The notes beneath the pieces are model-generated. The model worked only from the letters and a program-made list of their open reading frames with translations. It was not told where the DNA came from and did no database searches. From NCBI GenBank assembly GCA_015501585.1, contig JADNRY010000001.1, forward strand, positions 1 through 64,000: a stretch of DNA of 64,000 nucleotides, in the 5' to 3' direction. The position numbers were made by a program, and so were the translations under genes. This document shows, piece after piece, positions 10,962 to 25,430 of this stretch. The DNA is from Rhodocollybia butyracea (lineage: Eukaryota > Basidiomycota > Agaricomycetes > Agaricales > Omphalotaceae). Position 1 is the stretch's first letter; every line of letters starts with the position of its first letter.

Positions 10962-13900
10962 TCATGAGGGTCCATGTTCGTCTTCTTTCATTGCTTCTTC
11001 CATTAGATCTCCCCAAATTGAATTTTGCATCCCCTCAAGCATCAGACCTGGATCGTCCTCACCTGAGAGATCTCGCGAGTACCTGTATCCGAGGTCTGTT
11101 GAGAGTCGACTCGCATGACTTATGTCGCTCGCTCGTCTGCTCCGCTGTAGACCTGCTGCACCGGCTACACTGCCCCTTGGACTTGGGGGCCTTCCTCCGA
11201 TTCCTGCTCCTGGGGGGAGCGATAATGATGTATCTGGTGAGTGCAAAGAATCACGCGAAGGAGATATCTGTTGTTGCTGTGCGAATGGTGATCCTAACGC
11301 TCCGAAATCGAGTTGAATAGATCCGAAATTTGACCTCCGTGTGGGCGTAGGCGTGCTTGGCGCTGAGTTGTCCCAGCCAGAGAATCCAAGGGCAGCGATA
11401 TCTCGACTAGACGGTCTTGAGGCAAGTGGCGGCGAAGGTAAGGGTGGGGGAGTCTCCGGCATTGTGTCGACGATGATGGCAGGAATATCTGTGAGGTGAA
11501 GAGTGTCACATGGAGTATTTTCAATGCGAAAACCTCTACTTACCAGGGTCATACATTGACGCACGCTTCTTCTCCATATGAGCCAAGAATCTCCGTCGGT
11601 AGGATATCGTTTTTAACAACGAGTGCACGCGATCTAAGTTCACCAAGTCGGTCACAAGCTTGTTCGTCTCCGTGCGGACCACAAGGTCGCGCAAACTAAC
11701 ACAGTATATCAGATAAAAGAGCCAGTGGAATCTTAAGTGACACTTACACTAGCGCCTCAGAGTCCTTGATTAGCTTATGATGCGCAAGTAACAGCAACAT
11801 ATCAGTGAACGATATGCCTCGTCCCTGTTGATGTGCTATTGTCGCTTCATGGTACAGTCGGCTATAAACTGCTCGTCGTTTGCGGATAATCGTGTAATCA
11901 ATTCCGTCCAGTGCATTGTTTAGCTTGTTGATGTCCAATCCTTCGACGACGTTGGAGGGCGGGGGCCATTGGCTGTTGATGAGACTGGAGGTATCAGAAG
12001 GCGAAGCCTTACATGCAGCCTTGATGTTGAGTATGTTATACTGCACGGGATATATTCGGACCTCGAAAACACCACTCAATCTCTGTGAAGAGGTTAGTTT
12101 CTGAGTAGCCTATGAACAAGAATTAACGCACGCCAAAGAAAGGGACGAACTGCGAACGTTCCAGGTGTCCCGTCTGAGGATCTGCAAACTCGGCCCAGAC
12201 CTTTTTGAACGCACGCATTTCCTCCCGAGTGATCGCCTTTGATCCACCTGATGCTTGGAAGACGTAAGAGAAGCTATCGACAACCACACCTAGAAAAGAT
12301 ATCAATAAATAGCGGCTCAGCAGAAAACCACCATCATACCAGTGAAAAGATTGGCGAATATGTACTACAACGCAAATCAGGATCATAGATAAGACAGAAG
12401 CGGGATGAAGGGTACCATGCTCAACAGATTCCAAGCAATAAACAGGGTGAAAGCCCAGCCAACGCTTCCACAGTCCGAATCCGGGTCAGTAGGAGACGAG
12501 TTGGTACAACGTGGAAAAACTAGTGCACTACGTATAGGCGTCAGTTACAGAAAAGATAATTATTCGAAATTTAACTTACTAGTCATGCATGAACTGATTC
12601 CAGCCTTCGCTGTATTGCAACGTCAAAAATAGCTAGTGCAGGGCACATATACACTTACCCAGTGGACATGAATGAAAGCATGACAAAAGCAGAGCTAAAC
12701 GAGGAATAATTCCTGTCTCTATCCTCCCCAGACATCCATTTCGTCAGCCCAAAGACCTCAACATCGAGGATAGCGAAGAATAGGAATAGAATCATCCAAA
12801 GTAACAACAGACTCAGGATAGAAGGTAAACTTGCTCTGAAAACCAGTCAGCGTTCAGTACGTGTAGCCAACGATGTTCGCTTACATCGCAGTCTTGAACA
12901 GCTTGTTCAGGCTGTTTGTTCGTTGCACCAGCTTGAAAGCTACAAGCACCAAGAACAGCTTTTGTAGCTGTTGGACAGCAAAGCCAATGTTCTCAAAACG
13001 AGCAATGAAGGTCGTGACAAAGCTGCCAACAGTGACCACGATGTCGAACAGATTCCATCCATTTGCACGAAAGCTTCTCCAACCAAGACCATAAAGCCGG
13101 ACACCCACGTCAATGAGATACACGAAGATAATGACGAGGAAAAAATCATCTGTGCGCACTTAGTGTATGATACCCTTCATAAACTGGAAGACTTACTTCT
13201 CATACTCTCGGAGATCGTAGTAGAGGTGTACGTTTGAGTCCTGTAATGACTTATTTGAATGAACATGGTCGCGAAAGGTTGGGAAACACCTACATGAGGA
13301 CGATAACATGAAAGGCAAAGAGCACTGTCATCCATCTTGACCACCATCCATGCTTGTGAACAGCTCTATCAAAACACCAAGCCCGTAGGGTCCGAGCAGG
13401 TCTACGTTGAGGCCTTTTCGAAGGTCTCTGGCGCTTAAACAGTTTTTGAAGATCGATCCACTCCCGCTGTGGTTGAGTCAGAAGTGCCGTTCCAGTCCTG
13501 GACTTGAAATTGCCAATGATAATACTAGAATCAACGGGTTAACGCGACGAAACACTCACTCAGATACTGACACACATACCTAACGAACAGTGTCAAAATG
13601 ACGACGGCACCTAGGAGATTGTAGATCAAAAAGAAAAGGGCGTTCCACTGTGAAGCATTGATTTGAGGCTGAAGGCCAATCCCAACGGCGCTAGCAGCCG
13701 CGTCCATCACATCAACCCAACCCTCGAGCGAGACGATCTCGAAAAGGATCAAAAGCGAAGCGCCAAAGTTGTCGAAAGAGAAGATGGTCGAAGGAGCAGG
13801 GTTGTTCCAAACACGAGGAACCGGATAGCCAAAGGCATTGTTGATATACGTGTTGTCGTACTCGCCCGTGCAATTGCTCATACCAGAGGCACTGGTATCA

Positions 13901-16900
13901 TTGCAAGTATTGAGCTTTCCCGCAAAGATATTGAGGCCCCAGACAGCGTAAGGAATCATATACAGGATTGCTAGCAAAGCCGCATCGAAAATACGACTCG
14001 CGCCAGATATGATGAGCGATTGGAAGGAATTTCGCATGCGGTCGAATAGAGTGATGAGACGGAGAGCCCGCAACGCTTTCAACGACCGAGTAAGCCGACT
14101 GAGACCCCCAATAAAAATGAGGCCTGTAGTGACGTTTATCAAAATGCCAGTAAGGATGACAAGGTCGATAAAGTTCCAGATACTCCGTATGTATGCGTTG
14201 GGGGTGAACAAGAATCCGTCAGCAATAATCTTAACCAAAAACTCGAGGACTAGGACAAAGCCGAAAGAAGCTTCGGTGAGATCAAACCAAGCGCCTCGAA
14301 TTCTACCGTTGGTAGCATAGTAATTGCGGCGGTAAACAGGAGTCGCGATGATCTCTGTTATAATACCACCAATCACAGCCAGAAAGATGATGACCTGGAA
14401 CACGGGATGGGCTACATGTGACGTTTGCACACCAAATATACGCTCTCCATGCGCAGGTTGTACAACTCTTTGACATAACCGCCGAATAGGATTCTGCTGG
14501 GAGAAGATCCAAAAGGTCTTGTCATAGGTGGGATGGTCTCGAATGAAATCGGCCTTCTGTGCCCTTCTCTCATACAGAGCATCGTTCAGATCATCGGAAT
14601 TGACTGTTTCCGGATTGACAGAAGCAAGCAATTCCCTAAGGTAGATTGATATCAGAACACATTGCGACAACCAGGAAAACACCATACAGATGACGCTCGG
14701 TTTCTTCGTCACCCAAAACTCCTAGCGTTTCACTTCGGTTGTGTTTGAGAGTGGTCAGCGGGACGTCGTCCAGCTTTTCTTCTCCCCCAAAAAGCTTTTG
14801 CAGAGCCGACAGCGATTTGTTGGTATAATGTCCTAAACCGCGTTTGCTGTCCTCGGTACCAACGATAGCTTCATCCTAACAGTAACGTTAGCAATATGCA
14901 AATATATGAATCTCAATCGATCCATTCAACGTACATGTATAGAACGGCTACTGGCACCTGAACTATATAGAGCTTGTTGCATAGGCAAAACAAGGTTGGA
15001 AGGAAGATTCTCAACCTTGACTTTGACTGGATTGGCTTTGAACCAGCGGTAAGGGTTCAATCGGCGCACCCACGTAGCCTTACCAGCCTGAACCTGATGA
15101 GTAGACCAATAATGAGTCGCCTGTTGACTTCGTTTTTGTTCTTCAGCCACGTCGAAATTTTCGTTTATAACAGCGATGAACATTTGGAGGACGATGACTT
15201 GTGGGGTTAACGTTTAGAATCTATAGCGGGTAACAAGTAGAGAACAACTTACAATTGGCAAACAACAACCAAAAAGTGATGAAAAGTACGACAATAACTG
15301 TTTGCCCAAGCTGAAGTTCTGCTTGACCAGCCTCATACAGCACATCAGTCCAATTTTCTGACGAGAACACCTGGTACACAGCGAGGAACGCATTATAAAG
15401 CTGACCAAAATTCACAGAAGTGGTTGAACTCATGTCGCCACGAAGAAGTTGCACCGACACCAAAGCGGCGAGGTAGTTGACCAGGATAAGGAAGAGCGAC
15501 ATGTTAATCAGACCATACATATTCCCAAAAACGGATAGCTACACGCAAGGGAGCCAAGTCAGCTTGACCGACAACAAACATCATGGTAGATAACAATATT
15601 GAACTCACCAAAAGAGGCCTCATCCTTGGCACCTCCAGAATAACCCTATAGAACCGCATAAGCTGAAAAATCGTGAACCAAGGATACACGCTCGAGTTCT
15701 TGATCACCGGAAGCTGGATTATCGACGAGCCAACAGCCAGAATCACATCTAGCCAATTCTGCCCGCGAACGAGGAAGCTTCTCCAGTCTGGTAGTGTCGC
15801 CAGCATCCGAACTATTATTTCCAGATCAAACGCGAATGTTATCCCGAGTTCGCCATAGGAGAGCATTTCGGCGTGGGTGGCGGATACCGTGGCTGTTCGT
15901 GTTGCTTGGAGGGCCAGGGAGGCAAGTGCGAGAAGGATCCAGCACCATCTGGTGTAGTCGTATAAAACCTTGGCAATGTTCTTTTTCACGGGCTTGTTAC
16001 GTTCGATGGCAGCCCAGCCGTCGTCTCGTTCATCCTCTATGACCGGTAAACTGTTGGAAAAGTTGTTGTCAGAATACTGACATCACAAGGAAGTAAACCA
16101 AACCTCGCAGCACCAAAAGCACTCTTCTGTGTCTCTGACCTAATTGCACTGAAGGTATTGGTGATAACCGCAACGAAAAGATTGATCAACCAAAAGTTGA
16201 GCACAACGACACAAACGATGAAAAAGACCGAGGAAACAAAGTATTCCGCTTCGATAATATCATACATCAAACTAGACCACTATGAAAGCCTTAAGATCAA
16301 AGTTGAACTGGAATATTCCTTCAACACGTACAGAATTCGCAGATGCAGTTACGACGATTTGCAGCGCCGCGTAGTATATCGTATCGAAACTTTCGATATT
16401 TCCGAAAGGGTTTTCCGTTTCCTACGATAGTAACCGAGTTGAAAGAAAAACTACAGAAGACAAAATAGACGATACCTGACAAATCTCTCCCAGAGGGCAC
16501 ACATAGCCCTTTGGTGTTGTGTCGGAGGAAGTCCCGTCTCGGAGAATATAGGGTGAGGGTTTGAGCGTAGTGGCGTTGATGTGGGCTCCACAGAACTGGT
16601 TGGAAAGTTGCTGCATTTCTTCACCATTTGTCGGGAGGAGGAAACAGTTGCGTCGCAGGGAGCCTTTGAAGGCCTGGATACCAGTAACTCTGTTATACGT
16701 GTGTAAGGTGAATGGAGAGAGGTGGATAACGAGCACTTACGAGAATAATATCACAGCAAAGAGCACGAAAAGGGCGACGTTTGCGAGAAGAGGTCGAGCT
16801 GTTTTTAAAGAATGCATGATGGTCTGCCGATTATACGGTCAGAACCTGGAACGCAAAAAGGACAAAGCCACATACAGTAGTACCAGAGGTGATAGTCAAC

Positions 16901-18553
16901 AAACGAGCTGTCCTGATCACACTCAGCGCCCTAAAAACGCCGATATGATGTGTTCCCCCTCCAAACCCAACATTGCGAGGATAAACGACGTCCAAAAGCC
17001 AAAAATAGCGACAAAGTCTATCCTTCCCCAACTTTGCCTTAAATACGGGACGCTCCTCATTGTCTTGTCGTGTGACTGAGTTATACTTAACTTGAAAGGA
17101 AGGGATAGCGTCTCGTTGGGATCCTTCCTGTCTGAACGCATGACGTTCGAAAAGAATGTAGGTTGAGGCGGTTCTCGAAGAACACTGTGCGACGCCTGGG
17201 CGGCATGCTTTATTTTCTCGGTTAATGGATTCGAATTCGTTGTTTGTGATATGGAAGGATCGTGTGGATCTGAGAGCGCATCGATCGAGTTAGGCAAGGC
17301 AAAGGGTCGCTTGATATTTTGGTTGAACCTATCGAATCGTTCGCTGAAGGATAATCCGCGAGAAAGAGGGCCGCCGACATCGCTTGATAGTGTGAGCTGG
17401 CGTGGGAGGTTGGTGGTGGTGGAGGAAGATTGGGAAGTCAAGGCTGTGGTGGCGAAGGGGGATGTGAAGAAGGAGGAAGCGGGCACGTCAGGATCGAAGA
17501 GAAAGCCTGATACGCATATACGAGCAAAGGCTTCTAGACTAAAATGGTATTGGAGAAGGTATCAAGGAAGAAGAAGGTCACGTACGTGAAGAGGACGAAG
17601 AGTACAAACAGCACATAATCTTCCCATTCAATGAAATAACCAGTTATATGAGGAGGTAAAGTATCGCCGACAGATGCACCGTTCGGAAGGGTATCACTCC
17701 GTGCTGCTTGTAACGTCAAGACCACAGCGTTTATGATGATGAGAAGTAGGATAATTGGTTCGGTCCAACTAGGCAAGAGGTGAGAGTGGATTCTAAATGG
17801 AATAGACACGGTAACGCACGGGTATATAAGCCACCTATACAACCAAAGTCGCAACTTGTTATTAGGTCCCAGAAAGCAAAGTGTACGCCCACGTATGGGT
17901 AATCTCTGGCTGAGATCTGGCAGTGGCTCATCGTCTGCCATTTCTTGAAACTTTTCATCATCATCAGGAAGCCGGGACTGATTCTCTAGTCCATTATTGC
18001 CGAGGTTGACAACGCGCAAAGAGGCTCTGCGCAAGCTTCTAGAGACAGTTTTCAATGCACTTCCCGTTCGCTTGAGAGGTGACGGAGTGACGCTGTATCT
18101 GAGTGTTCTCCTTTTGACTAATCCAGCAACTCTTTCTGCATCTGTTTCGTGATATTCCTCTGCCCATTTCTGTTCCGTAGGATTTCTGGACATATTAGTA
18201 GTTAGTCTTGCTTCATCATCCTCTCTAGTCCCGTCCATCTCTAATAAAGAGGCGGTAGAGGGACCTGCGTGGGAAGTAGAGTAATAGCTGATGGTATAGT
18301 CGTCTTCTGGCTGAGGTTCGTATTGAGTGAAAGGAGGCCTTGAAAAAGAAAGAGAATCGGCTTGAGAATCGAAAAGATCGTCGGTGACAGGCTGAGTGTC
18401 AAGTTGCAAAGGATCCTGTCCTGCGGCTACTTTGCCCCAACTTGTTCTGCGTCGGGAGTTTAGATTTGACGACGTAGAAGGAGAAGAAACAGCAGTCAGA
18501 TCAATTGCTGAAGAGGAAGAACTGCGACGAAGATACCCGTCTTGCGAGTCCAT
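10962..18553 (-). CDS. CCH1: Voltage-gated calcium channel Cch1
   Basis: Pore-forming alpha subunit of the fungal plasma-membrane high-affinity calcium channel; in yeasts it works with Mid1. The gene spans 7.6 kb with roughly 20 short introns and encodes about 2,100 residues. Order: a Ser-rich cytosolic N-terminus starting [15 protein letters not shown] (the upstream in-frame ATG at 18601 is less likely); ion-transport repeat I (about 17.8-16.0 kb); repeat II (15.99-14.93 kb) with pore block [12 protein letters not shown]; repeat III (14.5-13.5 kb) with Arg-rich S4 [15 protein letters not shown] and pore [10 protein letters not shown]; repeat IV (13.3-12.6 kb); an EF-hand-like cytosolic segment around 12.4-12.1 kb ([15 protein letters not shown]); and a Ser/Pro-rich tail ending at 10962. 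Repeat I carries VVTASANS where an acidic pore residue is usual elsewhere. Individual exon borders were not all fixed. Confidence 0.92.
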
Positions 18554-18730
18554 AAGAAAGTGAAAAGCAATCAAGTACTGCACGTGATCGGTAACGACCA
18601 TTTATGATTTAATTGATTATCATTTTCCACGGGTACAGTTTTGCAGTATACATAACTACTAATACAAAACAATTCAACGCCTTGAATATGCGTATCAGTC
18701 TCACTCCACATTCAGTTATAATAACAACAC

Positions 18731-19168
18731 TTACAAAAGAGACAGTGTTAGATCACCATGTACTCTGGCTTTCAGCTCGACTGCAACATCCAAGTTCAAA
18801 TCAAGTCTCAACCTCAAAGGTTTATCTCCACTGTCCTCTTCTTCTTTCTTGGGTTGCTGTTGGGGAGGAGATTTCTGTGACTGATTTTGCAGCTGTTGTT
18901 GTCTAGGCTGCGGAGCAGTAGCATTTCCTCCCGAACGTTGAAGAGCGCCTTTACTGTCGCCGGTTTCCTCTATTCCCGGTAGATTACTTCCAGCTCCTCG
19001 GCGTCTGCGTTCTGCACGTTGGCGGGGAACGCTTACACTACGTGAACGAGAGCGAGAACGTGATACCCGTCGTTGCTGCTGCTGTGGCTGTGGCTGAGGC
19101 TCCGAAGAGGAAGACCGGGATTGCAGCGGACTATTGGCGTTTGATGTAGGTTTGGGTGAGGAAGACAT
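18731..19168 (-). CDS. Small conserved fungal protein, function unknown
   Basis: A 145-residue frame starting MSSSPKPTSNANSP. Most of it is low complexity: Gln/Pro runs, and an Arg/Ser stretch (VSRSRSRSRSVSVPRQR) resembling SR-type nuclear proteins. The last ~30 residues, KPLRLRLDLNLDVAVELKAR then VHGDLTLSLL, form a block I recognise as widely conserved at the end of otherwise disordered fungal proteins, with no assigned function. A GTAAGT splice-donor-like sequence overlaps the stop codon, so a short extra C-terminal exon cannot be excluded. It lies 178 bp upstream of CCH1 on the same strand. Confidence 0.72.
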   Translation of the reverse strand: MSSSPKPTSNANSPLQSRSSSSEPQPQPQQQQRRVSRSRSRSRSVSVPRQRAERRRRGAGSNLPGIEETGDSKGALQRSGGNATAPQPRQQQLQNQSQKSPPQQQPKKEEEDSGDKPLRLRLDLNLDVAVELKARVHGDLTLSLL

Positions 19169-19578
19169 GAAATTTCCTCGGCTGAGGAGTTTGTCTCATT
19201 TGATGACATATATAGCAACTATGAAAATCAATGACAAGGAATGAGATCATAGCAGCGTCATGGGAATATCATACCCTCAGATAGAAACAAATTGTGTAAG
19301 CAAGTACATGTATGTGGTGAGTGAATGTTTATAAAACTAGAGTACAATACAAAGAATCGATGCTCGTTTGGACAGGAATCGTTAAACTGATATCCAAGAT
19401 TCGTGCTCTAACAGTGTGCAATTCGAACCGAATCAGAATCAATATTAAAAAAGGTGGTTGAACATGCGAAAGCAAGCGATAGCGACGACGGAAAGATAGA
19501 AAACGATGAGGAACCATAATGATATTCGAGTTCACAGTGTTCGTCTACGGGCTCCATGCGAGACCCATCTTCCAAGCC
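19169..19578. other. Intergenic, CDK1 3' side
   Basis: About 410 bp between the CDK1 stop and the start of the small protein gene. It is A/T-rich. No gene is recognised. Confidence 0.5.
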
Positions 19579-21148
<1,570 letters not shown>

Positions 21149-21690
21149 GTTACCGCGTGAATGAAAAGGGAAGGGTAACAGTCGATGGATATCTCCGTGA
21201 ACAAGTGAGAGTATATTATAAGAAAATAGAGGAAAGGCTGTGAAGAGAAATGAACGAAAATCGGCTCGGTTGTTGAGGTCCAAATAAGAGAAAATGCGAT
21301 CATGTGCAACTTAATCAAAACCTAATTGCAAACGTTGAAATCCACTCCCGCTCAAGCTTGCGGGGCGTTTTGGAATTTCGAGTCTTGGAAAGTCGAAACA
21401 CAATTAACCTTTGCTCTACAACACGTTCTCTAATTTACAGTATAGCTACATGGAGCACAAGAACAAGAATCGGTACTAACGTTGCCCACTGTGGACTATA
21501 ACACCAAAAAAGGCTAAAGAGAGCAAGTTTACACGATGGATGGCGTGCCTACAACGCGTATTTCCCGCAAGTAAATGGGTGTATCCATTACGCGCGTCGA
21601 TAAACAATGAGTTCTGCCACCCGGGAAATTTACTTTTCAACACCGAACGTTCAAGCTTTGACAAGCTTCATGCATCATCGGATGTCGTTT

Positions 21691-23094
21691 TTAGCCGGGT
21701 CTCGGCCAATGGATATCTTCATCACTATGTCTCTGCGCCCTGGTAACGTCGATATATTCCCCAGGCCAGCTTTCCTCACCTACGTGAAACGAGTCGTATC
21801 AGCGCCCACGAAAAAACAAAGAGGTCCTTACTTCTGTCGATGATATTGAGATCACCGTCGTCGTCATCCTCTTCATCTTCAGGATCCCATTGGTCTTGCG
21901 CAGCTGCCTCCGGGTGCTTTGCGCGGTCCACTTCCAGGTCTTTCATCATCCTATTCATGGAATCTGCTTTCGCATCCTCGAGCGTCTTTTCCCTTACAGC
22001 ACGAGCACGATCAAGCTCGGGCATATATTGTCTGCAAGGAGTTTAACAATGACGGTCAAATAATAGAAATAGATACGTACGTTTCATACTCCTCTCTAGA
22101 AGCTTCCACTGCTTCAAAGAATTCTTTAATCCCATCTCCCGTCGTACTAGACACACCCACTGCCTGATGTTCAGGATCAGTAGTGGGATAACGCGATAGA
22201 GATGGTGGCGCACCTTGAGATTTTTATAAAATTCATCCAGTACGAGACTCATACTGTTCATTAGGCTGTTCATGTACGTAGGTTCACCTTCTGCATCGCG
22301 CGTGCCACCATGTGTAGCCAACGCCTCCTGGAATGCCTCAAAGTCGCGCATCCACTCTAGTGCAAAATCGTGTGGCTGAACGTCGATTTTGTTGAATACT
22401 AATATGAAGGGTAATTTTGTTTTGTATAAGATACTACACTCATGGGGATAAGCGGCATCTAAAGATAACAGTTGACTGTCTCACCTGCATGCATACAGCA
22501 TATTTGACATAAAGGTAGCTGGTGCAGAGGTGCGAGGCGTATCGATGATGTACGCAACCACAGTTGGAAAAGAAGAAGCGATGGCATCGGTTATAATAGC
22601 TCCAGATGCAGACCAGGTAAAAATTTCAATTTGGCCTGGTGTGTCGAGAATCACGTAGCTTAAAGCACGCAGTGAGTAAGGCCGCATTGTACAAAAATGA
22701 GCAAAGACTTACTCTACTGTATCTGAGCGCTTCTCTACCAGCGAAAGAACCTGATCGAACTTGGTAGTGAAAAGATTAAGGGCTGTCAGGATTCCTCCAT
22801 TAGGTCCAAGGTTATACCTTGAAATCTGGTCTATCACCGTGAGGGAGAGATTCAGATGACCGTTACACACTGCTTCATGACTTCTTTGTAATTGACAGTA
22901 TCCCGGATATCGATGTTTGCTTCAAAGGGCAAAAAGGCCACCGCTGGATCCAAGTTTAACACATAAGGAGGTGAATTCTCTGAGTGCAGATACGAATTTA
23001 TTCGCTGAACAAATGTGGATTTCCCTGCTCCAGCCATACCGATAGTGATGATCGTTATCGGCTTTTTCTTTGCTGTCTCTAGGCTCGATGACAT
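21691..23094 (-). CDS. GPN1: GPN-loop GTPase 1 (Npa3/XAB1)
   Basis: GTPase needed for assembly and nuclear import of RNA polymerase II. Seven exons: 23094-22871, 22817-22713, 22658-22485, 22433-22214, 22163-22081, 22031-21832 and 21779-21691, giving 364 residues. Motifs are the P-loop GMAGAGKST near residue 20, the defining Gly-Pro-Asn loop in YNLGPNGGI, the switch DTPGQIEIF, and the G4 motif NKID. The C-terminus is acidic ([17 protein letters not shown]) and ends in a short exon containing [10 protein letters not shown]. The last exon was added because GTAAGG sits inside the preceding open frame. The start codon lies about 130 bp from the divergent SRA-YDG locus. Confidence 0.94.
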
Positions 23095-23218
23095 GGTCAA
23101 TGATGGGTGAAGTTCAGACAAAAGTAGGATCACATGACACAAACGCGCTCGTAAAATTAAAATTAAAAACACCGTGACCACCTTCATTTCTTCTTGCACC
23201 ATCATCTTCTCTCTCTTT

Positions 23219-24963
23219 CTTGCGAAGCCGATGGCATTTGAAAGACTGTACGCCCCGGCTCTTTTCAGATTCTCATGGTTATCGATGTGCCCCCAATAGC
23301 CGAGCTCAACTGAGCGCAAACGAAGCTTTTTACCCTGGCTTTGTGACTACAGGTGTCAACGTAATCAAAGGACTTGTTGTAGGAACCACATTCAACTCAA
23401 GGTACATTAAGTTCCATGAAGATCGGTATAACTTCCCCTTGACTATCTGTGCTCAGAAGGGAATTAGCTGCAAGAGGAGTTCATAAGCACCTGTTTGCTG
23501 GTATCAGTGGCTCTAAGTCAGGTGCTACATCGGTTGTTCTCTCTGGACAATTAGACTCGAGCCAGTCGTTTCTTTTGACACTTTGATGACTGAGATCAGC
23601 GTGTCGTGAACGACTGGAACTTAATCCGCATTTTACGGGTCGGATTTAAGTCACATGCTTGTTTGGACTTGGAGAAATCCGAAAATTTGGGGGGTCTCAG
23701 ACATGTCTTTAGGACATATCTAAATAGACAAAAAGTTGCGTCTTAACTCTACAGTAAACATCTATTTTGCCGAATTTTTATATCTGAACTCGTTACTGAA
23801 CTATTCAATGATCTTTCTGGTGGAGGCTAGGGTTAGGAGCTGCGGCAAGAAGCTTGCCGAGCTACGTGCAGACACCCAAGTAGCACAGTTAGCTTGATCA
23901 GCGACGAGCTCAACACAGTGCTCTCAAAATGTCCTATTTTTGAGGGCCGTCTCATAAAAGAAAGTTTATACAGCGATTTTGGGTAAGATGAGTGGTAATT
24001 CTGCCTTGCAGTATGTTCTTTCCACTCCGCCTCGACCCGACTCTGTGATAAAGAACATTGAATATCTCGTTAATGAGTTTTGATATAAAAAATCGGTAAA
24101 ATAGACGTTTATCTTATACTCGAAGTGCAACTTTTTGTCTACTTACATTTGTCCTAAATTCATGTTAACACTCAAATTTTTGATTTCTCGAATCAAAGAA
24201 GCATGTACTTAAATCGACGTCTAAAACTGCCGATTAAGTTCAGTCCTCTGCGAGCTGTATTTTCACATCACAACTCTAGCAGACTGTTCGAGTCTACTGG
24301 ACAATATGAAGATAAAGACAAAGGTGACGTAATGTATGTTCATTCCTTTCACAGTTCCTCTTTGAACCATTGAATAACCTCACTTCAGTATCTACACTGG
24401 GACAGGTTTGTTCACATCCATCCCTTTTCGTTCATCCTCATAATTGCCTGCCAGGTGGACAAGAGGACTCTTTTGCAGTGAGATGCTGCATCTTTCTGGC
24501 TGCTTTGAGTAAAGTCTCATCTATCTAACAGAAACCTGGCCCTCAAGTTGAGGACCAGACATTTGATCATCCCTTGAATGCATCGCTTTATGTTTGTCTC
24601 TTCGTGTTCTGAGTCTTTCACCATCTTCCTCACTTCATTCTAGATATCATATGAGCGTGGAATACCTATCAGGGTTATCCGTGGCCATAGTGACTCAGTA
24701 TATGCAGCTCCAGAGAAGGGAACATATCGCTATGATGGAATGTACAAAGTAACAAAAGTAAGTTGGCTATTATGTACGCCTTTTCTTCATTATAATATTG
24801 ACTGTCTTAGGCCTACATGGACAAAAGTGCAAACGGTTATGCTGTTTGCCGTTTTCACCTCGAAGTGTGTAGTTTTCCTATGTAACAAGCTCAATAAGTA
24901 TTGACATCTGAAATTGCACAGCGCGTTTCTGGCCAACCACCCATCCCAAGACGTGATCTATGA
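23219..24963 (+). pseudogene. Stand-alone SRA-YDG domain gene, split by a transposon
   Basis: SRA-YDG domains bind modified or hemimethylated cytosine (as in UHRF1). The first half runs from about 23219 to 23551 with one intron (23402-23456) and shows GLVVGTTFNSR and HLFAGISGSKSGATSVVLSG. It is cut at 23552 by a 745-bp element. The second half resumes at 24306 with YEDKDKGDV, then small exons giving IYTGTGGQEDSF, VEDQTFDHPLNASLY, GIPIRVIRGHSDS, GTYRYDGMYKVTKA and VSGQPPIP, ending at TGA 24961. All splice sites of the second half look intact, so the insertion seems recent. No in-frame ATG was found upstream of the first half, so the 5' end is unresolved or lost. Recent inactivation is inferred. 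Confidence 0.85.
23552..24296. mobile_element. MULE-like foldback DNA transposon (non-autonomous), 745 bp
   Basis: The element begins TAGACTCGAGCCAGTC and ends with the near inverse complement GACTGTTCGAGTCTA. The inverted similarity continues inward for roughly 240 bp per side, with matched blocks such as AACTTAAT, TAGACAAAAAGTTGC and CTATTTT.CCGA, so each strand can fold into a long hairpin. It is bordered by a direct duplication CTGGACAAT at 23543-23551 and 24297-24305. A 9-bp target duplication is characteristic of Mutator-like elements. There is no transposase frame, so it must be mobilised in trans. Removing the element plus one duplicate restores the reading frame of the host SRA-YDG gene. 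Confidence 0.88.
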
Positions 24964-25355
24964 ATTGTTATTTCTGCATTCTCCATAACATTAAACATGA
25001 CCCTCCATGCATGTTTTGATTCTCAGCATCTCTATCCATCTAGCTACAAGTAAACTCAAATCTATAGTGTACATATAACAGTGATTCAACTTATCTGATT
25101 TAACTCTTCACATTACTGCCCACGAGCCACCTTATTCTACCTATGCCATTCCTCTCTCTATCCCGTTGACTCTCCCCCTGTGGGCCTATCATAATGATAA
25201 TCTGCTATTTCAATCTGGACGGCAAGAGTAAGGGCCTGAGTTTCCTTAAAGCTGTGTTATTTTTCATGGACAAAAGAATGTATAAAGCAAGTTCACCAGA
25301 TATTTATCACTAGGCCAATTGATCCTATGAATTTTTTGAGGCTTGAAATGCATGG

Positions 25356-25430
25356 TTATTGCCGAACCTTTAGGTTTGGCTCCTTACGAGAAAGTGCAAG
25401 GTATTTCCAAACTATTCCCACGAACCATAT
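25356..25430 (+). repeat. Dispersed short repeat, copy 1 (GCCGAACCTTTAGG type)
   Basis: Starts TTATTGCCGAACCTTTAGG and continues TTTGGCTCCTTA, then GAAAGT and TATTTCCAAAC. The same series recurs at 26712-26786 with small differences. Palindromic GAACCTTTAGGTTTGG-like pairing is visible. Confidence 0.6.
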
